NCBI GenBank assembly: GCA_018350325.1
Contig: JAEVLN010000032.1
Location: 124,001-188,000 of the forward strand
Reading direction: 5' to 3'
DNA: 64,000 nt
Source of the DNA: Globodera rostochiensis
Taxonomy: Eukaryota > Nematoda > Chromadorea > Rhabditida > Heteroderidae
Below, piece after piece: positions 29,700 to 40,955 of this stretch. Position 1 is the stretch's first letter. The number at the start of each line of letters is the position of its first letter. Made by a program: the position numbers and the translations under genes. Below the pieces are notes generated by a model that saw only the letters and a list, made by a program, of their open reading frames with translations, ran no database searches and was not told the DNA's origin.

Positions 29700-30075
29700 G
29701 TCTTTTCCCCTCAGCAGGGATGGCTATTTTGGCAATCTTTCTGGCTAAATACCAGATTCCAATTGGCGTATTTATACACCTCTCTTTTTTGGACATAGTT
29801 AGCACAAACACAACAATCTTTTCCCCTCAACACAGGCGGCTATTTTGGCAATCTTTCTGGCGTAATACCAGATTCCAATTGGCGTATTTATACACCTCTC
29901 TTTTTTGGACATAGTTAGCACAAACACAACTATCTTTTCCCCTCAACACAGGCGGCTATTTTAGCAACCTTTCTGGCGTAATGTCCGATTCCCATTGGCG
30001 TATTATACACCGCTCTTTTTTGGACATAGTTTAGCACAAACACAACTATCTTTTCCCCTCAACACGGGTGGCTAT
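29700..30075. repeat. ~117-bp tandem repeat, about 3 copies
   Basis: Unit contains ggcggctattttggcaatct, ggcgtatttatacacc and cacaacaatcttttcccctc. Confidence 0.8.
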
Positions 30076-30207
30076 CGCACCAAATAGTCCACCCGCATTC
30101 GGTGCTTTGGGCCCGGCTTCTTCCACAGGCCTTCAGGGCCAGTCCACAATCCATCCGCAAAAGCTTGGGATTTTAGCCCTCAGCTCGGTTTGGAGTTGGG
30201 CTAGCAT
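30065..30207 (-). pseudogene. Coiled-coil gene remnant, downstream half
   Basis: Continues the exon at 32061-32180 once the inserted element is discounted: ..IAKM|LAQLQTELRAKIPSF, then TGA in frame. It also holds one copy of the 8-bp duplication. Confidence 0.5.
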
Positions 30208-32060
30208 TAGGGTTCGGACGGGCGCCAGGTTCGGGCGGGCAACGGGCGGGCATTCGGCCGGGCGGGCGCCCGACTTGGAAATATTCGATCCGGGCTAAAG
30301 CCCGGTATTCGCCCGGCAAAGCGCCCGGACGAAAACCCAAAAAATATTCGCCCGGCAAAGCCCGCCCGGACGAAAAACCAAAAATATTCGCCCGGCAAAG
30401 CCCGCCCGGACAAAAAATCAAAAAAAGCCCGCCCGGCAAAGCCCGCCCGGCCCCTTTTAGGTAGCCCGGAAAAAAGCCCGCCCGGCCCCAAAAAACCGAA
30501 TATTTTCCGAATATTTTTATGTCATTTTTGCATGTTCGTATTTTTAAATTAACTTCCAACAGGATGCCAAACTATTATAAATAAAAGCAATAAATACATC
30601 GCACAGTTATAGTACTATTATAAATGCAATTTATATTTGTTGATTTTCTTTTAATCATTTCTTAATTATGCCGAGAGGCGCCGTCGAGGAAATTTTAATT
30701 TTTGACTCTATTGTTAAGTTTGAAAATACGGTACTTTTTTAAAGGGTTTTAGGCAGGCGCATATGCAGGGAGTGGATGCCCCCTCCGAAATGTTTTTTGA
30801 GAACAAAACCATAGTAGGGAACCCCTTTGCTTTGCAAAATTCGTAATTTTTGGACCAATTTTCTTTACAAATCTCATCAAAAATCAAAAAAATTCCTCGC
30901 ATTCGTAAAAACTTCAAAAAAAGGTACCGTATTTTTAAATTTTGGATGAAAATCTCTTTTGAGTAAAAAATTCAAAAATTATTACGATATTTACGATTAC
31001 GATACGATACACCATCCCTTGTCTATATTAGAGCCCGATAAAAAAAAATTCCGGGAACGGGAACGGGGTTTTCAAAAAGAACGGGACGGGAATCCCGAAC
31101 GGGAATCCCGTCTTTTTCCCGTTCCCGTAGAAATCCCGTTTAATTTTTAACGGGAATCCCGCGGGAACGGGAAAAATTTTGAAAATTTTTAAACTAAGAA
31201 TTTTTTGAAATTTTTTTTGGCGGGCACTTTGCGATAAATTTCTGATATACAATTGGAGGGTCCGACAACGCCGATAGGCGCTGTCGGAAAATTTTGCATT
31301 TTTTGCTCAATTTGATAAGAGATTTGCTACCAAAATCTTAAAAATACGGTATTTTTTTAAGCTTTTGAAATCTTAATTGATTCAGAAAATCAGAAACCAA
31401 CAGAATATGGCACATTTTGGGTAAGTTCGGCGGTGCCGATAGGCGCCGCCGTTAAAAAAAATTTGAAATTTAAGCATTTTTGTGATGAAAATTGGTCCAA
31501 AATTGTTAAGTTTTTGAAAACATTTCGCCAAGAAAAATAAACGGGAACGGGAAAAATACTGAAATAAAATTTCCGGGAACGGGAACGGGGTTTTCAAAAA
31601 GAACGGGACGGGAATCCCGAACGGGAATCCCGTCTTTTTCCCGTTCCCGTAAAAAATCCCGCTGGGCAAAAAAGACGGGAACGGGACCGGGATTCCCGTA
31701 CTTTTCCCGCGGGAATCCCGTTCCCGCCGGGCTCTAGTCTATATCGTACATGATCAGGAATGATCAATCTCTAACTTTAAGCTGTTTCAAAAAAATTTTT
31801 AAATATTCGCCCGGTATTCGGATTTTTTCCAAAATCCGGGCTAAAGCCCGGTATTCGCCCGGCAAAGCCCGCCCGGAGGAAAAACCAAAAAATATTCGCC
31901 CGGCAAAGCCCGCCCGGACAAAAAATCGAAAAAAGCCCGCCCGGAAAAGCCCGCCCGGACAAAAAAATCGAAAAAAGCCCGCCCGGAAAAGCCCGCCCGG
32001 CCACTTTCGGGTTGCCCGGAAAAAAGCCCGCCCGGCCCCAACCCGATTATCCGAACCCTA
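30208..32060. mobile_element. hAT-like element, 1.85 kb, inserted in a coding exon
   Basis: Ends TAGGGTTCGGACGGGC and ATCCGAACCCTA, with a perfect 8-bp duplication GCTAGCAT at 30200-30207 and 32061-32068. Subterminal arrays of gcccgcccgg / aaaaatattcgcccgg units occur at both ends. A second element is nested at 31029-31736. No transposase. Confidence 0.85.
31029..31736. mobile_element. Nested hAT-like element, 708 bp
   Basis: Ends TAGAGCCCG and CGGGCTCTA, perfect 8-bp duplication GTCTATAT at 31021-31028 and 31737-31744. It lies wholly inside the 30208-32060 element, so it is younger. It contains two hairpin-family copies (31262-31287, 31428-31451) and gggaacggg arrays. Confidence 0.85.
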
Positions 32061-32180
32061 GCTAGCATCTTTGCGATGTCTTTCTTCAACTCCTCGTTGT
32101 GCGTGAGTCATTTTTGCCTCTTGCTTTCGAGAAAGGCCTTTTCAATTTTCTCCAGCAGTGTTTGTTGCTGGGGAATATTT
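32061..32180 (-). pseudogene. Coiled-coil gene remnant, upstream half
   Basis: On the minus strand after an acceptor-like ccccag: QQTLLEKIEKAFLESKRQK, a TGA in frame, then LTHNEELKKDIAKML running into the insertion. The in-frame stop and the insertion both disable it. Its parent gene was not recognised. Confidence 0.5.
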
Positions 32181-32484
32181 TCAGTTATTACAATTTATAA
32201 AACGGAAGGTATGTTGAACGTTAACGAATTATTAGTGTATGGTTCTTTATAAGAAAAGGAGCGATGCACATTGGAGTGTATGTTTTATAAATGAGTGAAA
32301 AATTATGTGCAATTAAGTGCCCGAGCGAGCGGCCTGCTCAAAAGTGATGCGTTCGGCGCCCCTGCCTTTCCGTGTCTTCCTTTTGAATTACAGTATGGGG
32401 CATCGTCGCGGCAGCGACGCAGATTGCCTTTCCCTGTCTTCCTTTTAAATTACAGTAGCCTAAAAAAGTCCATACGGGGCTAGG

Positions 32485-33479
32485 GGCCAATCACAATTAC
32501 GAACGACAAACGACAGAGACAAACGATAAACGACAAATTTGTCGTCAGTATACGACGTTTGTCGTTTATCTCCAATCACAATTCAAATTTTTGTCGTTTT
32601 TCGTTTGTCGTCTCAAATTTGTCGTTTGTCGTCTGTAATTTATCGTTTGCCGTTTGTCGTTCGTAATTGTGATTGGATTTTACGACAAATGCACAATTTC
32701 AGACGACAAACGCCAAATATTTGAGGGGCGCTCAGCATCGCCCCTCAAATTTGTCGTTTGCGAATTGTCCCAAATTGTCCATTGGGAATTGTCCATTGGG
32801 AATTGTCCCAACTTTTCATTGTAAATTCGTTCAAAATATTTTGCTCAAAATATTTTTCCTCTTATTATAATACTTAAGGCATTAAAATTAACTCAAATAT
32901 TTTCTAATAGATCTAAAAATTAGCTATTTATCTAATTAACGTTTTTTTTGAAAACACTCAAAAAAATTTTTTCCCAAAAATTGATTATAATTTGAATTTT
33001 CAAGAATTTCATACAATTAGGAATGCAAAATTGTGCAGATTTTTCTGCATTTTTAACATTAAAAAATCACTCTAAATTTGACAAATTATGAATTTTAAAG
33101 TGATTTAGTCCACCCAAAAAAAATGAAAATCTCAAAAATTTTTAAATTACCATCTTAAAAAAATTGAAATAAATTTAGAAATTGTTTCCCCCACCATAGT
33201 TGATAGAAAGTCATAAAAAATCATTTACACTGTCGGGGTTTGAACCCCCACCCACCATACTCACAGTCACCACCACTCAAAACGACAAATCTAGCGTTAT
33301 TTGTGCTAATTGTGATTGACCGACAATTCAGACGACAGAGACAAACGACAAACCCAAAAACGACATAGTTGGTCGACAAACGGCATAATTTTTTTTCGTA
33401 ACGACAAATTCGGAGACAAACGCCAAATTTGTCGTTTGTCGTCCGGTTTGTCGTTTGTCGATCGTAATTGTGATTGGCC
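32485..33479. mobile_element. TIR element, 995 bp, GGCCAATCACAATTACGA ends
   Basis: Both ends carry GGCCAATCACAATTACGA (one mismatch) followed by arrays of acgacaaacgacaaa. A 5-bp CTAGG flanks it at 32480-32484 and 33480-33484. Inverted internal copies occur near 32570 and 32670. The superfamily is unclear from a 5-bp duplication. A SINE of family B lies inside. Confidence 0.75.
33110..33290 (-). repeat. tRNA-derived SINE, family B copy 2
   Basis: B-box gggttcaaaccc on the minus strand and the same body as 24640-24850 (gaaattgtttccccca / gatagaaagtcataaaaaatc). Nested in the TIR element 32485-33479. Confidence 0.6.
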
Positions 33480-33607
33480 CTAGGACCTAGTAAATCCTGG
33501 CGATATCTCGGGCCTGGCTGGCCACTAGTTGGTAACTCAAGCTTCTTCGAGGTCAATTACAGGGGAGGAATGATAAAAATGTAATTTCTTTGAGGACAGC
33601 ATGTCTG

Positions 33608-33973
33608 GGGCCTATTTCAATTGCGTCGTTATTATCCTATGATACGATATCATATCGTATGCGAAGTTTCTTTGTAAATGAAAATCATATGCCTCCCATA
33701 ATATGTCGGGGGTGTCCTACTTTTGATCACGTTTTCGAATTTGGGAAGGGGTATTAGTTTCGTAAAAGGGCTATTGGTTACGGTAAATCTGTAACAATTA
33801 ATTGAAACAGCACATATGACATATATTTCTGCGTATGATGCCGTGTTACAAGTAGCCGTCGTATGTAATTCGGTCTATGATATCATATCCCAGTCAATAC
33901 AACACTTTTGAAACACAGATATGACATATATAGGATCATATCGGATATATGACACTATTGAGATAGGCCCCTG
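33608..33973. mobile_element. TIR element with gggcctatttcaatt ends
   Basis: Left ggggcctatttcaattg and right ctattgagataggcccc are imperfect inverted repeats. The interior (cttttgatcac, ggtattagttt, attggttacggtaa) is related to 2770-2880 and 5150-5290 in inverted repeat 1. Confidence 0.6.
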
Positions 33974-34369
33974 AGGTAACAGGTGATAGAAAGGTCATGT
34001 TTACAACACAGGAAATCCAACCATCAACATTGTCTACCACTACCCACAAGAATCCACCACTGATCAGCAATTCATATCGACAATAAGCTCCTTATTCATC
34101 AACTCCATTATTGTTCTACCAATCATACCAACTAACACGAGTACTAAACTTCAAACCCACCCATTTGTCCTAAGCATTAGATTTACATCAGTCCCTTGCC
34201 TGAATACGGCTCAAAATTTGGTCTATCTCCAGCCGCTAATTTATCGGCAAAACCAAAAAAGTATAGAAATATTTCACTCGTATTGCTCTCCTTAAATCTA
34301 AGTATATGAAACTCCCCTACCCTTTAGTGTACCTTCCAAAGCTGCAACAAAAGGCTGAAGAACAATGTG
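33974..34369. other. Intergenic upstream of the zinc-finger region
   Basis: AC-rich non-repetitive stretch. No gene found. Confidence 0.35.
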
Positions 34370-34693
34370 ATGTTCATTTACCACATATGGGCCCATGTCG
34401 CAAAGCAGAAACCGGCAGAAAACGAGGAACAATTCAGTAATCTTCAAAACCCGTTGGCTGAACACAACCGCGCTGAGGAAGAGGCTAAAACGGATGATCA
34501 ACGAACCGATGTGAGCAGACTTCACACGTGTCCGGAATGCTTATTGGAACAGCCGACTCCCTACCGAGCTAGGCTGCATTACCATCGTCCGTTTTTTCGA
34601 ATTAAAAGAACTACATCAATTCCTGGCATGGGTGCATTTTCCCCTTTGATGATTGATGGCTCTTTACAGTCAGTGAATCATATCGAAAACTGA
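34370..34693 (+). CDS. Possible upstream exon of the zinc-finger gene
   Basis: The frame from ATG 34370 contains an acidic stretch (AEHNRAEEEAKTDDQR) and one half-finger, HTCPECLLEQPTPYRARLHY (C-x2-C-x12-H). It is followed by donor-like GTCCGT near 34584. It shares strand and finger style with the gene at 36105-39026, and the DNA between is TIR elements. It may be a 5' exon of that gene or an independent relic. Confidence 0.35.
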   Translation: MFIYHIWAHVAKQKPAENEEQFSNLQNPLAEHNRAEEEAKTDDQRTDVSRLHTCPECLLEQPTPYRARLHYHRPFFRIKRTTSIPGMGAFSPLMIDGSLQSVNHIEN

Positions 34694-34763
34694 TTTCTGC
34701 CCATTCTGAAACCCCGAATTTCTGCAATAAATGGACAAAGAGCGAAAACCTAAACTGGAAAAT

Positions 34764-35440
34764 ATGGATCATATGGTCCAAAGGCAAAACGGAACAAATT
34801 ATATATTGCATTCAACTCCCCTTGGTCTGCAATGTAAGAATCAGGAAAAAAATTTTGCGGCAACCATTCTCCGAAGAGTTACAGACCCGGGACTGAAGTG
34901 TCGTTTGACTGGGGACTCAGTTTTCACTGATTAAAAAATGGCCAAAATCACTCATATAGGCTTCTAAAATCACGAACCGAACTTGAATGCTACCTATGCG
35001 CGCATGGGGAAGTCAAAAGGTGGGTGTGTGAAAAGCTATTTTCATCAACGGCTAAGTTCATCTGTTAATATTACTAATATTAATAGTTATCTTAGCCGTT
35101 TTGATGAAAATAGCTTTTCACATACACACCTTTTGACTACCCCTTAATTCGCCACCCTTGCCGGGGTCCTGTGCACTGTTCTCACCGGTTCACAGTTGTC
35201 TACTGGGAAAGGCCTTCATTTTAACAATTGGTACTGAAGTATTAATTTTCAAAATTTTAAACTGTTTCAAAAACCGTTTTAAATGATAAATTTTGATTTT
35301 CTATCAACTAATTCCTAATTTTGAAAGCCTATATGAGTGATTTTGTCCTTTTTTCCGGATCCTTACATTGCAGACCGAGGGGAGTCGAATGATATATAAT
35401 TTGTTCCGTTTTGCCTCTGGACCATATGATCCATATTTAC
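34764..35440. mobile_element. TIR element, ~680 bp
   Basis: About 80-bp imperfect inverted ends: ggatcatatggtccaaaggc ... and gcctctggaccatatgatcc. It carries the block (34870-35165) that also lies in intron 1 of both F-box genes. No transposase. Confidence 0.7.
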
Positions 35441-35619
35441 CCCCAAACTTTCAGGACAACGTTATTGATGAAAAGCGGGCCGCTACGCGGCCTTTCTTAA
35501 TTACTTGAAAATGTGGCCAATTCAAAAATTTCGGGTTTTAAAAATTTTGGTTGAAAATCTCTTAACAAATCGAGTCAAAATTTTCTCGGCGGCAGCTATC
35601 AGCACCGCTGACCCTTTCG

Positions 35620-35968
35620 CATCAGGTGGTTTCGACAGTAGTTGATTTTGACAGTGAGTGATTTCGACAGTGAATTCCAAATAAATGTTTCGAACTTGTT
35701 AGACATTTCGAATTTTCAACTTCTAAATGCTTTTTAGACCTGTACGTTATCCGTTTTGCTAAAAAAATGCATTTTTAGGCTTGCCTCGAAAATTACAGAT
35801 TTTTTGAATTGTTCGAATTTTTACTTTTTCAGGGATTTTATATCATTTACGTGGGTCGAAATGCCTAAAAATACGAATTTTTAGACTTCTTGGAAACTTA
35901 AAGAATTTTTAACAGTGGCACTGTCGAAACCACTTACTGTCGAAATCAACTACTGTCGGAACCACATG
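35620..35968. mobile_element. TIR element with cgacagtagttgatttt ends
   Basis: caggtggtttcgacagtagt ... mirrored by actactgtcggaaccacatg. Internal aaaaattc-type sequence. No coding. Confidence 0.65.
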
Positions 35969-36104
35969 ATGCCGACCCTTTGCCCCATAAGTGAAGCAGA
36001 ATTCGGAAAAAAGGCCAAAGTGAAAAAGCAGGAATTTAGCAGGAAAACCCCAAAAAGTAGGAAAACCCTGCTAAAACATTTAAATAACACAAATTAACTC
36101 CGTA

Positions 36105-39026
36105 ATGGTAAACCAACTTGCTCTGCTCATAGGTGTGCACAAGCGGGGCAAGCGCCTGCTATTGGACAGCAAACCCGAACTGCACGTCTGCAACATTTGC
36201 GAGCAGGTGATTGACACGAAGAATATGCAGCATCACATTGTTGCTCATGAACTGCCGAACAAGCGCAAGTTGGACCTGCCGTACGGGTGCCGCGTCGGCG
36301 GTGGCAAATGCCAATTCAGGTGCAATAAAATGGGAATGGCGGAACAATCTTTTGTGGATTTTACTTAAAGACAAAATATAAAAATAATTTGATTAATAGG
36401 GCTGAGATTTAAAGTGCTAAAAATCCAAAAATTAGCCCCGGGCCGTGTATGGATTTGTGAGTGAAACCTACAGCTCCATCCTCAACAGGACCGGTCCATC
36501 GATCAATTTTTTCAGATCGATCGATTCGCAGGCGACCGTTGGGAGGCAAAATTGTAACCCCGGAGTGGATTCGAACCCACGACCTGCATCCAGTCCGTGG
36601 TCCCCCCCCCCCCCCCCCCCCCCCCTAGGCGTTTTGTCCACGTCCAACCAGCGGAATCACTTTCTCTCCCTTACACCATAAACCAGGGGTGCCAACAAAA
36701 ATTTCCCAAAATAAGGATGCGGAAGACCAAAAATAAGATTTAGGGGTCCTATATGAGGACAAACTTTTAAAACGTTCTCAAATCTTATAAAACATTTATT
36801 TTGGTATAAATGCAGAAGAGTGCCTAATTTTTATTTAGGAAGAGGCTGAAAATCAAAATTTGAAAATAAAAACAAGACAAGGACGAAGGCCTGAAATAAG
36901 GGCTAGGACATTTAAATTTCATAAGATTGAAACCCTTCCAAATAAGGACAAATATTTCAACTTGATCTAAGACTCGCACATACCTTAAGGACTTCCAATC
37001 GCGGTGTACTCCTGCAACACTTTTGCAACAAACATGTCGGCACCCACGTTGTGCTATGCCCCTTTTGTCTGATGACGTTCTGTGTGCCGCCCACCCACAA
37101 ACTCGACTCGATGATTCGCATGCGCGACTTTGTACGGCACATGATAATGCATGACGAAGGCGAGTTTGACAAAACTTGGGTTTTTGAATGAATGTTGCTT
37201 AACAAAAATTCAGTAAAAGCGCACCCCCCCCCCCCTAAAAATCAACTTTTCCCCCAAACTTTTCTTAATAAAAATGTAAAAATTGTTTTAAAAAAAATTC
37301 CCACGGCGCCTATAGGCCCCCCAACAACGAAATCCAAGGCTAATTAACACAAATTCTAAATATTATGAAATATGCTCCTTTTTTATAATTTTTTTACTGC
37401 TTTAGAAAAGTCGCGCCATTGTGGGCACTGTGTGATCAAAGTTGCCATTTCCCAACGCGCACAGATGGATCAACACCAGGAACAGCATACGAAGAACGGG
37501 GAGCACAAATGGCTGCAGTGGCACATGGAGCATTTGGGTCAGTACACCGAAAAGTCTACACTAAAGAGGCATTTTAAATTTTGAAATGACACAGAAAAAA
37601 ATATAAAACCCACGACGATGGGTACCCCCGTAGAAAAATTCCTAAAATTGCATTTTTTGATAAAATTTCTCACTTTTATCAATATTTTTAATTTAAACGG
37701 TGTTTATTAAAAATGAGTCTTAAATTCAAAGTTTTCTTTGATTCTTCAGACCTCAACTCGATTCGGCCAGGGTCAAGTCATGCATTGATCAGCTCAGACA
37801 TGATCAGCCAGCAATGCGTTGAATGCGGACAGATGGTGAACAATCTTTGCAGGCATCTCGGCATTAAAACAAAGTCGGCAATCGTAAAAGTTTTTCAAAA
37901 AGTGTTATTATTTTAGGCGCTGCAAGTTCTGTTCGTTTGTGACACGCTGTGCACGCGCAATGGATCGTCATCGCCTGCTCTCGCAATGCAATCCGTCAAA
38001 CGCGATGCGTCGTCCATTTGCCGCAGTCGCCGGATGGACATTCAGTGTGGACAACATCAGCTGCAGCACGTTCAGTCCGTCGTCTTCATTATCGTCGCCG
38101 CCGCTGCAACAGTTTAGCTGCGCGCAGTGTGCGTTCTGTTCTGTTAGCGTGCAAGTAAGCGTCATCAAAATTCAAAAAATATTTATTGCATTTGAAATAA
38201 TTTTTAAGGCGTTAGCCGAACACATTGCCGCCGTGCATGCAACATGTTTGAGCGCACAAGTTTTGTTGCTGGACAAGAACAACGGACGACAGCAGGTGCT
38301 GGAGGAGCAAATGATGCTCAACAGGATGGACGAGGATGGTCAGGGCGGCGACAAGATGGAGCAGGACAGCAAGGAAGTTGGTAAAGTGAGTTCTCGTTTT
38401 TAAATTTTGGTCAACACAATTTAATATATTTTTGAGAAAATCTTTATGTTAATTTTTTTTACATTCTTATGGAGACTCTCCTCATTCTGCAGGACGAGCT
38501 GCATGAAGCTGAGTTGTTCGGTCTTTTGCGCTTGGCTAACGTACCAATAGACGACGACGGCCATGATGATGATGAGGACAACAATGAAGACAAACAGCAG
38601 CGGTTCAGTGCGGATAAGCAAGCGGAGTTGCGCGACTGGCTCAGCGAGTTCCTGCCGTTGGCCCGTGCCGATGAGCTCAGCCAGCGCGAGATACAACCGC
38701 AGGACGTGCGCTTGCTCAAGCAGTTGATGAAGATGAACAGGTCGGACCTTAGTCCGGATGAGGAACGAGCGCAGAGGATTGCGGAGGAGAAGCACGAGTT
38801 TCGCGTCAAAATGTGGTGAGTAACTGGTTTTTATATGTGAGCCCTCCCCCCCCCCCCCCCGGGATACGAAAAATAAAAATTTTCAGCGAAAAAATGAGAA
38901 TCTGATTCTTTGATGTGATGATTGATGACAAGGAATATTGGACAATTCACTTATTAACAGTTCATTGTTTTTAGCTTGATGCACGATGATTTCCCAAAAT
39001 TGGACTTGAAGACGATCTCGGAATGA
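36105..39026 (+). CDS. C2H2-type zinc-finger protein, eight exons
   Basis: Exons 36105-36319, 36990-37179, 37411-37537, 37750-37873, 37917-38154, 38209-38385, 38493-38815 and 38975-39026. Phases agree throughout, 1446 bp, 481 aa. Several atypical C2H2 fingers span exon joins: CNICEQVIDTKNMQHHIVAH; GCRVGGGKCQFR|TSNRG..HFCNKH; CPFCLMTFCV..FVRHMIMH; CGHCVIKVAISQ..HQEQH; CKFCSFVTRCARAMDRHR; CAQCAFCSVSVQ|ALAEHI..VH. The C-terminal third is acidic (DDDGHDDDEDNNED) and helical, ending KLDLKTISE-TGA. Likely a nucleic-acid-binding nuclear protein. Intron 1 (670 bp) holds a SINE fragment and a poly-C run. Splice choices in exons 3-4 (GTCAGT, GTCGGC donors) were picked because they keep fingers in frame. 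The start at 36105 is the first ATG of the open exon; an upstream exon may exist. Confidence 0.7.
36553..36625. repeat. SINE family A fragment followed by a poly-C run
   Basis: Minus-strand ggtcgtgggttcgaatcc (B box) joined to 24 C residues at 36602-36625 instead of the rest of the head. Upstream 36465-36530 is SINE-body-like (cagctccatcctcaacagg). It lies in intron 1 of the zinc-finger gene. Confidence 0.6.
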
Positions 39027-39094
39027 ATTGAATGGAGCAGACGGGTACAACAGCCATTATGAATTGGAGCACTGAATGCATTAGAAGGATGTCT

Positions 39095-39100
39095 AATAAA
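39095..39100 (+). terminator. Polyadenylation signal of the zinc-finger gene
   Basis: AATAAA 69 bases after the TGA at 39024-39026. Confidence 0.55.
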
Positions 39101-40615
39101 CATTGTTATATCTCTTGGATTCATTGGAACAATCAAATCTTCTGCCTTTCATTACCCTAATTAGAAGATCTTACTTCACCGGCAGGCAAAAAGACCCCCT
39201 GCCCATTCATTGTTCCCCTTTTGAGATAAGCCAAATTATTGTTCATGAATTCACTTCCTTTTTGATTTTGTTTGCCCTTTTCATTCGTCGTTAAAGCATT
39301 TGTTGTACTTTTTCGCATTCTACAGTATGCATTTTCTCTCCGTGTCAAGAAAATAACAAAAAAAAATTTGATTTTAAACATTAAAAAAACAACCAGAATA
39401 GAAATTAAGGAAAAAAATAACAGATATTTAAAAATTATTTGGGAGGCGTAAGCCTTAGAACCGTAAAAAACGTGAAAAAACAGTTAGGGGTGGTTTTATT
39501 ACAACTTAAGTTTTTCCTTTCTCACAATTCTTTGGGTCAACAATTTGCTGAGAGCAAATAAAACATTCAAATTTATGGATAAAAAGAGAGAGATTAGGTA
39601 ATTCCCAAAAGTGAATGAATTGTCCATCCGCCGTTTTTGGGCGAACATTTTCCCAAAGTAAAGTTCATTCGACGTCTTCGGCAATCAGAAAAATATTAAT
39701 AAATTCTGACTTTAATGAAGAAATGTCGAATTACTGCTTGTCAAAAAATGAAAATGATTTGAACATGGAAGATTTAAAGCAGCAACAAAAGCAAAAGAAA
39801 AAAGGGCAAGAAAAGAAATAGGAGAATTTCGAGATAACTAAAACAGCAAAGATCAAATAATTTACTAATTAATAATTTGTATAAAAAAACATTAAACGAT
39901 CGCTCGAGCCGACTCCAACCGAATGCAACCGCCCATTTATATGCCATTTTCAGGCTTGGAGACGATTTTGCCCTCGGCTGGTATGTATTTTTTTTTTCGA
40001 GTTTAATTTTTTTTGTTATCCGCCCGCCTACCGCACAAAGCGCGCGGCAGGCGAAGCAAAGGCGGCGACAGCGTGCGCACGCCGTCTGAGCCGCGGCGGG
40101 AGCGAATCGCACGCCCTTTGCCATACGCCCCTCCTTATATAATGAAGCAAAATGCTGCAATTTGTTTTCGATGAGATGCAAAAAGGGCGAGTAATCCCCG
40201 CGGGGCCTCGACTATGTTATTTGAACTATTTTGACATACGCTCGTTTCTCTCAATTCTCCTCAAAGTACAAACTGTCTAATTCAGGGCCTCCTACTTCTT
40301 GTTCGAATGGCTTGCATTTACCGTACAAATGGATTTTTTCCATGATTCCTTGTTTCAGTTCAAATTTTGAATGCTTCTCGCTGGAATAAAATTTACCCGT
40401 TTTTAAAATTTAAAAACCTTTTTGGGGTTTTTGGTCCATATTTTGTGGGTTTTTAGTCCATATTTGACGTTTTTTTAGTCCATATATATCCGGGCCCTAA
40501 TGATTAGTAAAAATGTATAATCCGAATCAAATGTACTAATTAGAGCTTGGCAAAACTCCATCCATATTTATTGCTGACAAAAGAAAAAATACTTTTTCTA
40601 TTTTTTTGAAACGAA
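39101..40615. other. Intergenic between zinc-finger and ubiquitin-like genes
   Basis: 39536-39610 repeats the segment seen near 548-630. Around 40020-40130 is a GC-rich patch with open frames but no recognised domain. 40390-40498 is the end of a TAGGGCCCGGAT-family element (tccatatatatccgggcccta). Confidence 0.4.
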
Positions 40616-40955
40616 ATGGGAACACTTTCCAAAACCAAACCCCAAAAACTAAAACCAATGAAGAGCGGCGCCGTTCCAACCATGCAAATTTTTGTGAAAG
40701 ATCTCTATGGGAAGACAACGAGCCTGAAGGTTGAGGCCGAGAACACTGTCGCTGATGTGAAAGAAATGATCGAGGCCAAAACGAGAATTCCAATGGGCCA
40801 ACAGCGACTGATCTTTAATGGTTCAAATTGTTTTTCTGCTGATTAACGCCGCTTTTTGTTCAGGGAAACAGCTTGAGGTGGATCGAACATTGGCTGCCTG
40901 CAATGTTCAGGATGGTTCCACTTTTACGCTAATTCTTTGTCTTCGTGGAGGATGA
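40616..40955 (+). CDS. Divergent ubiquitin-like protein with N-terminal extension
   Basis: Exons 40616-40820 and 40864-40955 (AAT G|GG), 98 aa: a 22-residue basic extension (MGTLSKTKPQKLKPMKSGAV PT) followed by a 76-residue ubiquitin fold starting MQIFVKDLYGKTTSLKVEAE and ending TLILCLRGG-TGA. By hand alignment, 44 of 76 positions match canonical ubiquitin. Kept: L8, I44, K6, K11, K27, K33, K48, R42, L73, R74, G75, G76. Changed: K29 to M, K63 to D, R72 to C, V70 to I. The exposed Gly-Gly followed at once by a stop would allow conjugation without C-terminal processing. There is no signal peptide, unlike the secreted ubiquitin-extension effectors known from cyst nematodes. It could be a ubiquitin-like modifier, a lineage-specific duplicate or a decaying copy; a start at the internal ATG (40682) would give a bare 76-residue form. 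Confidence 0.8.

Noticed and set aside
30068..32089. Glycine/alanine/proline-rich ORFs (GRAFFDFLSGRALPGEY..)
   Set aside because: They follow the gcccgcccgg subterminal arrays of the inserted element and change frame between arrays.
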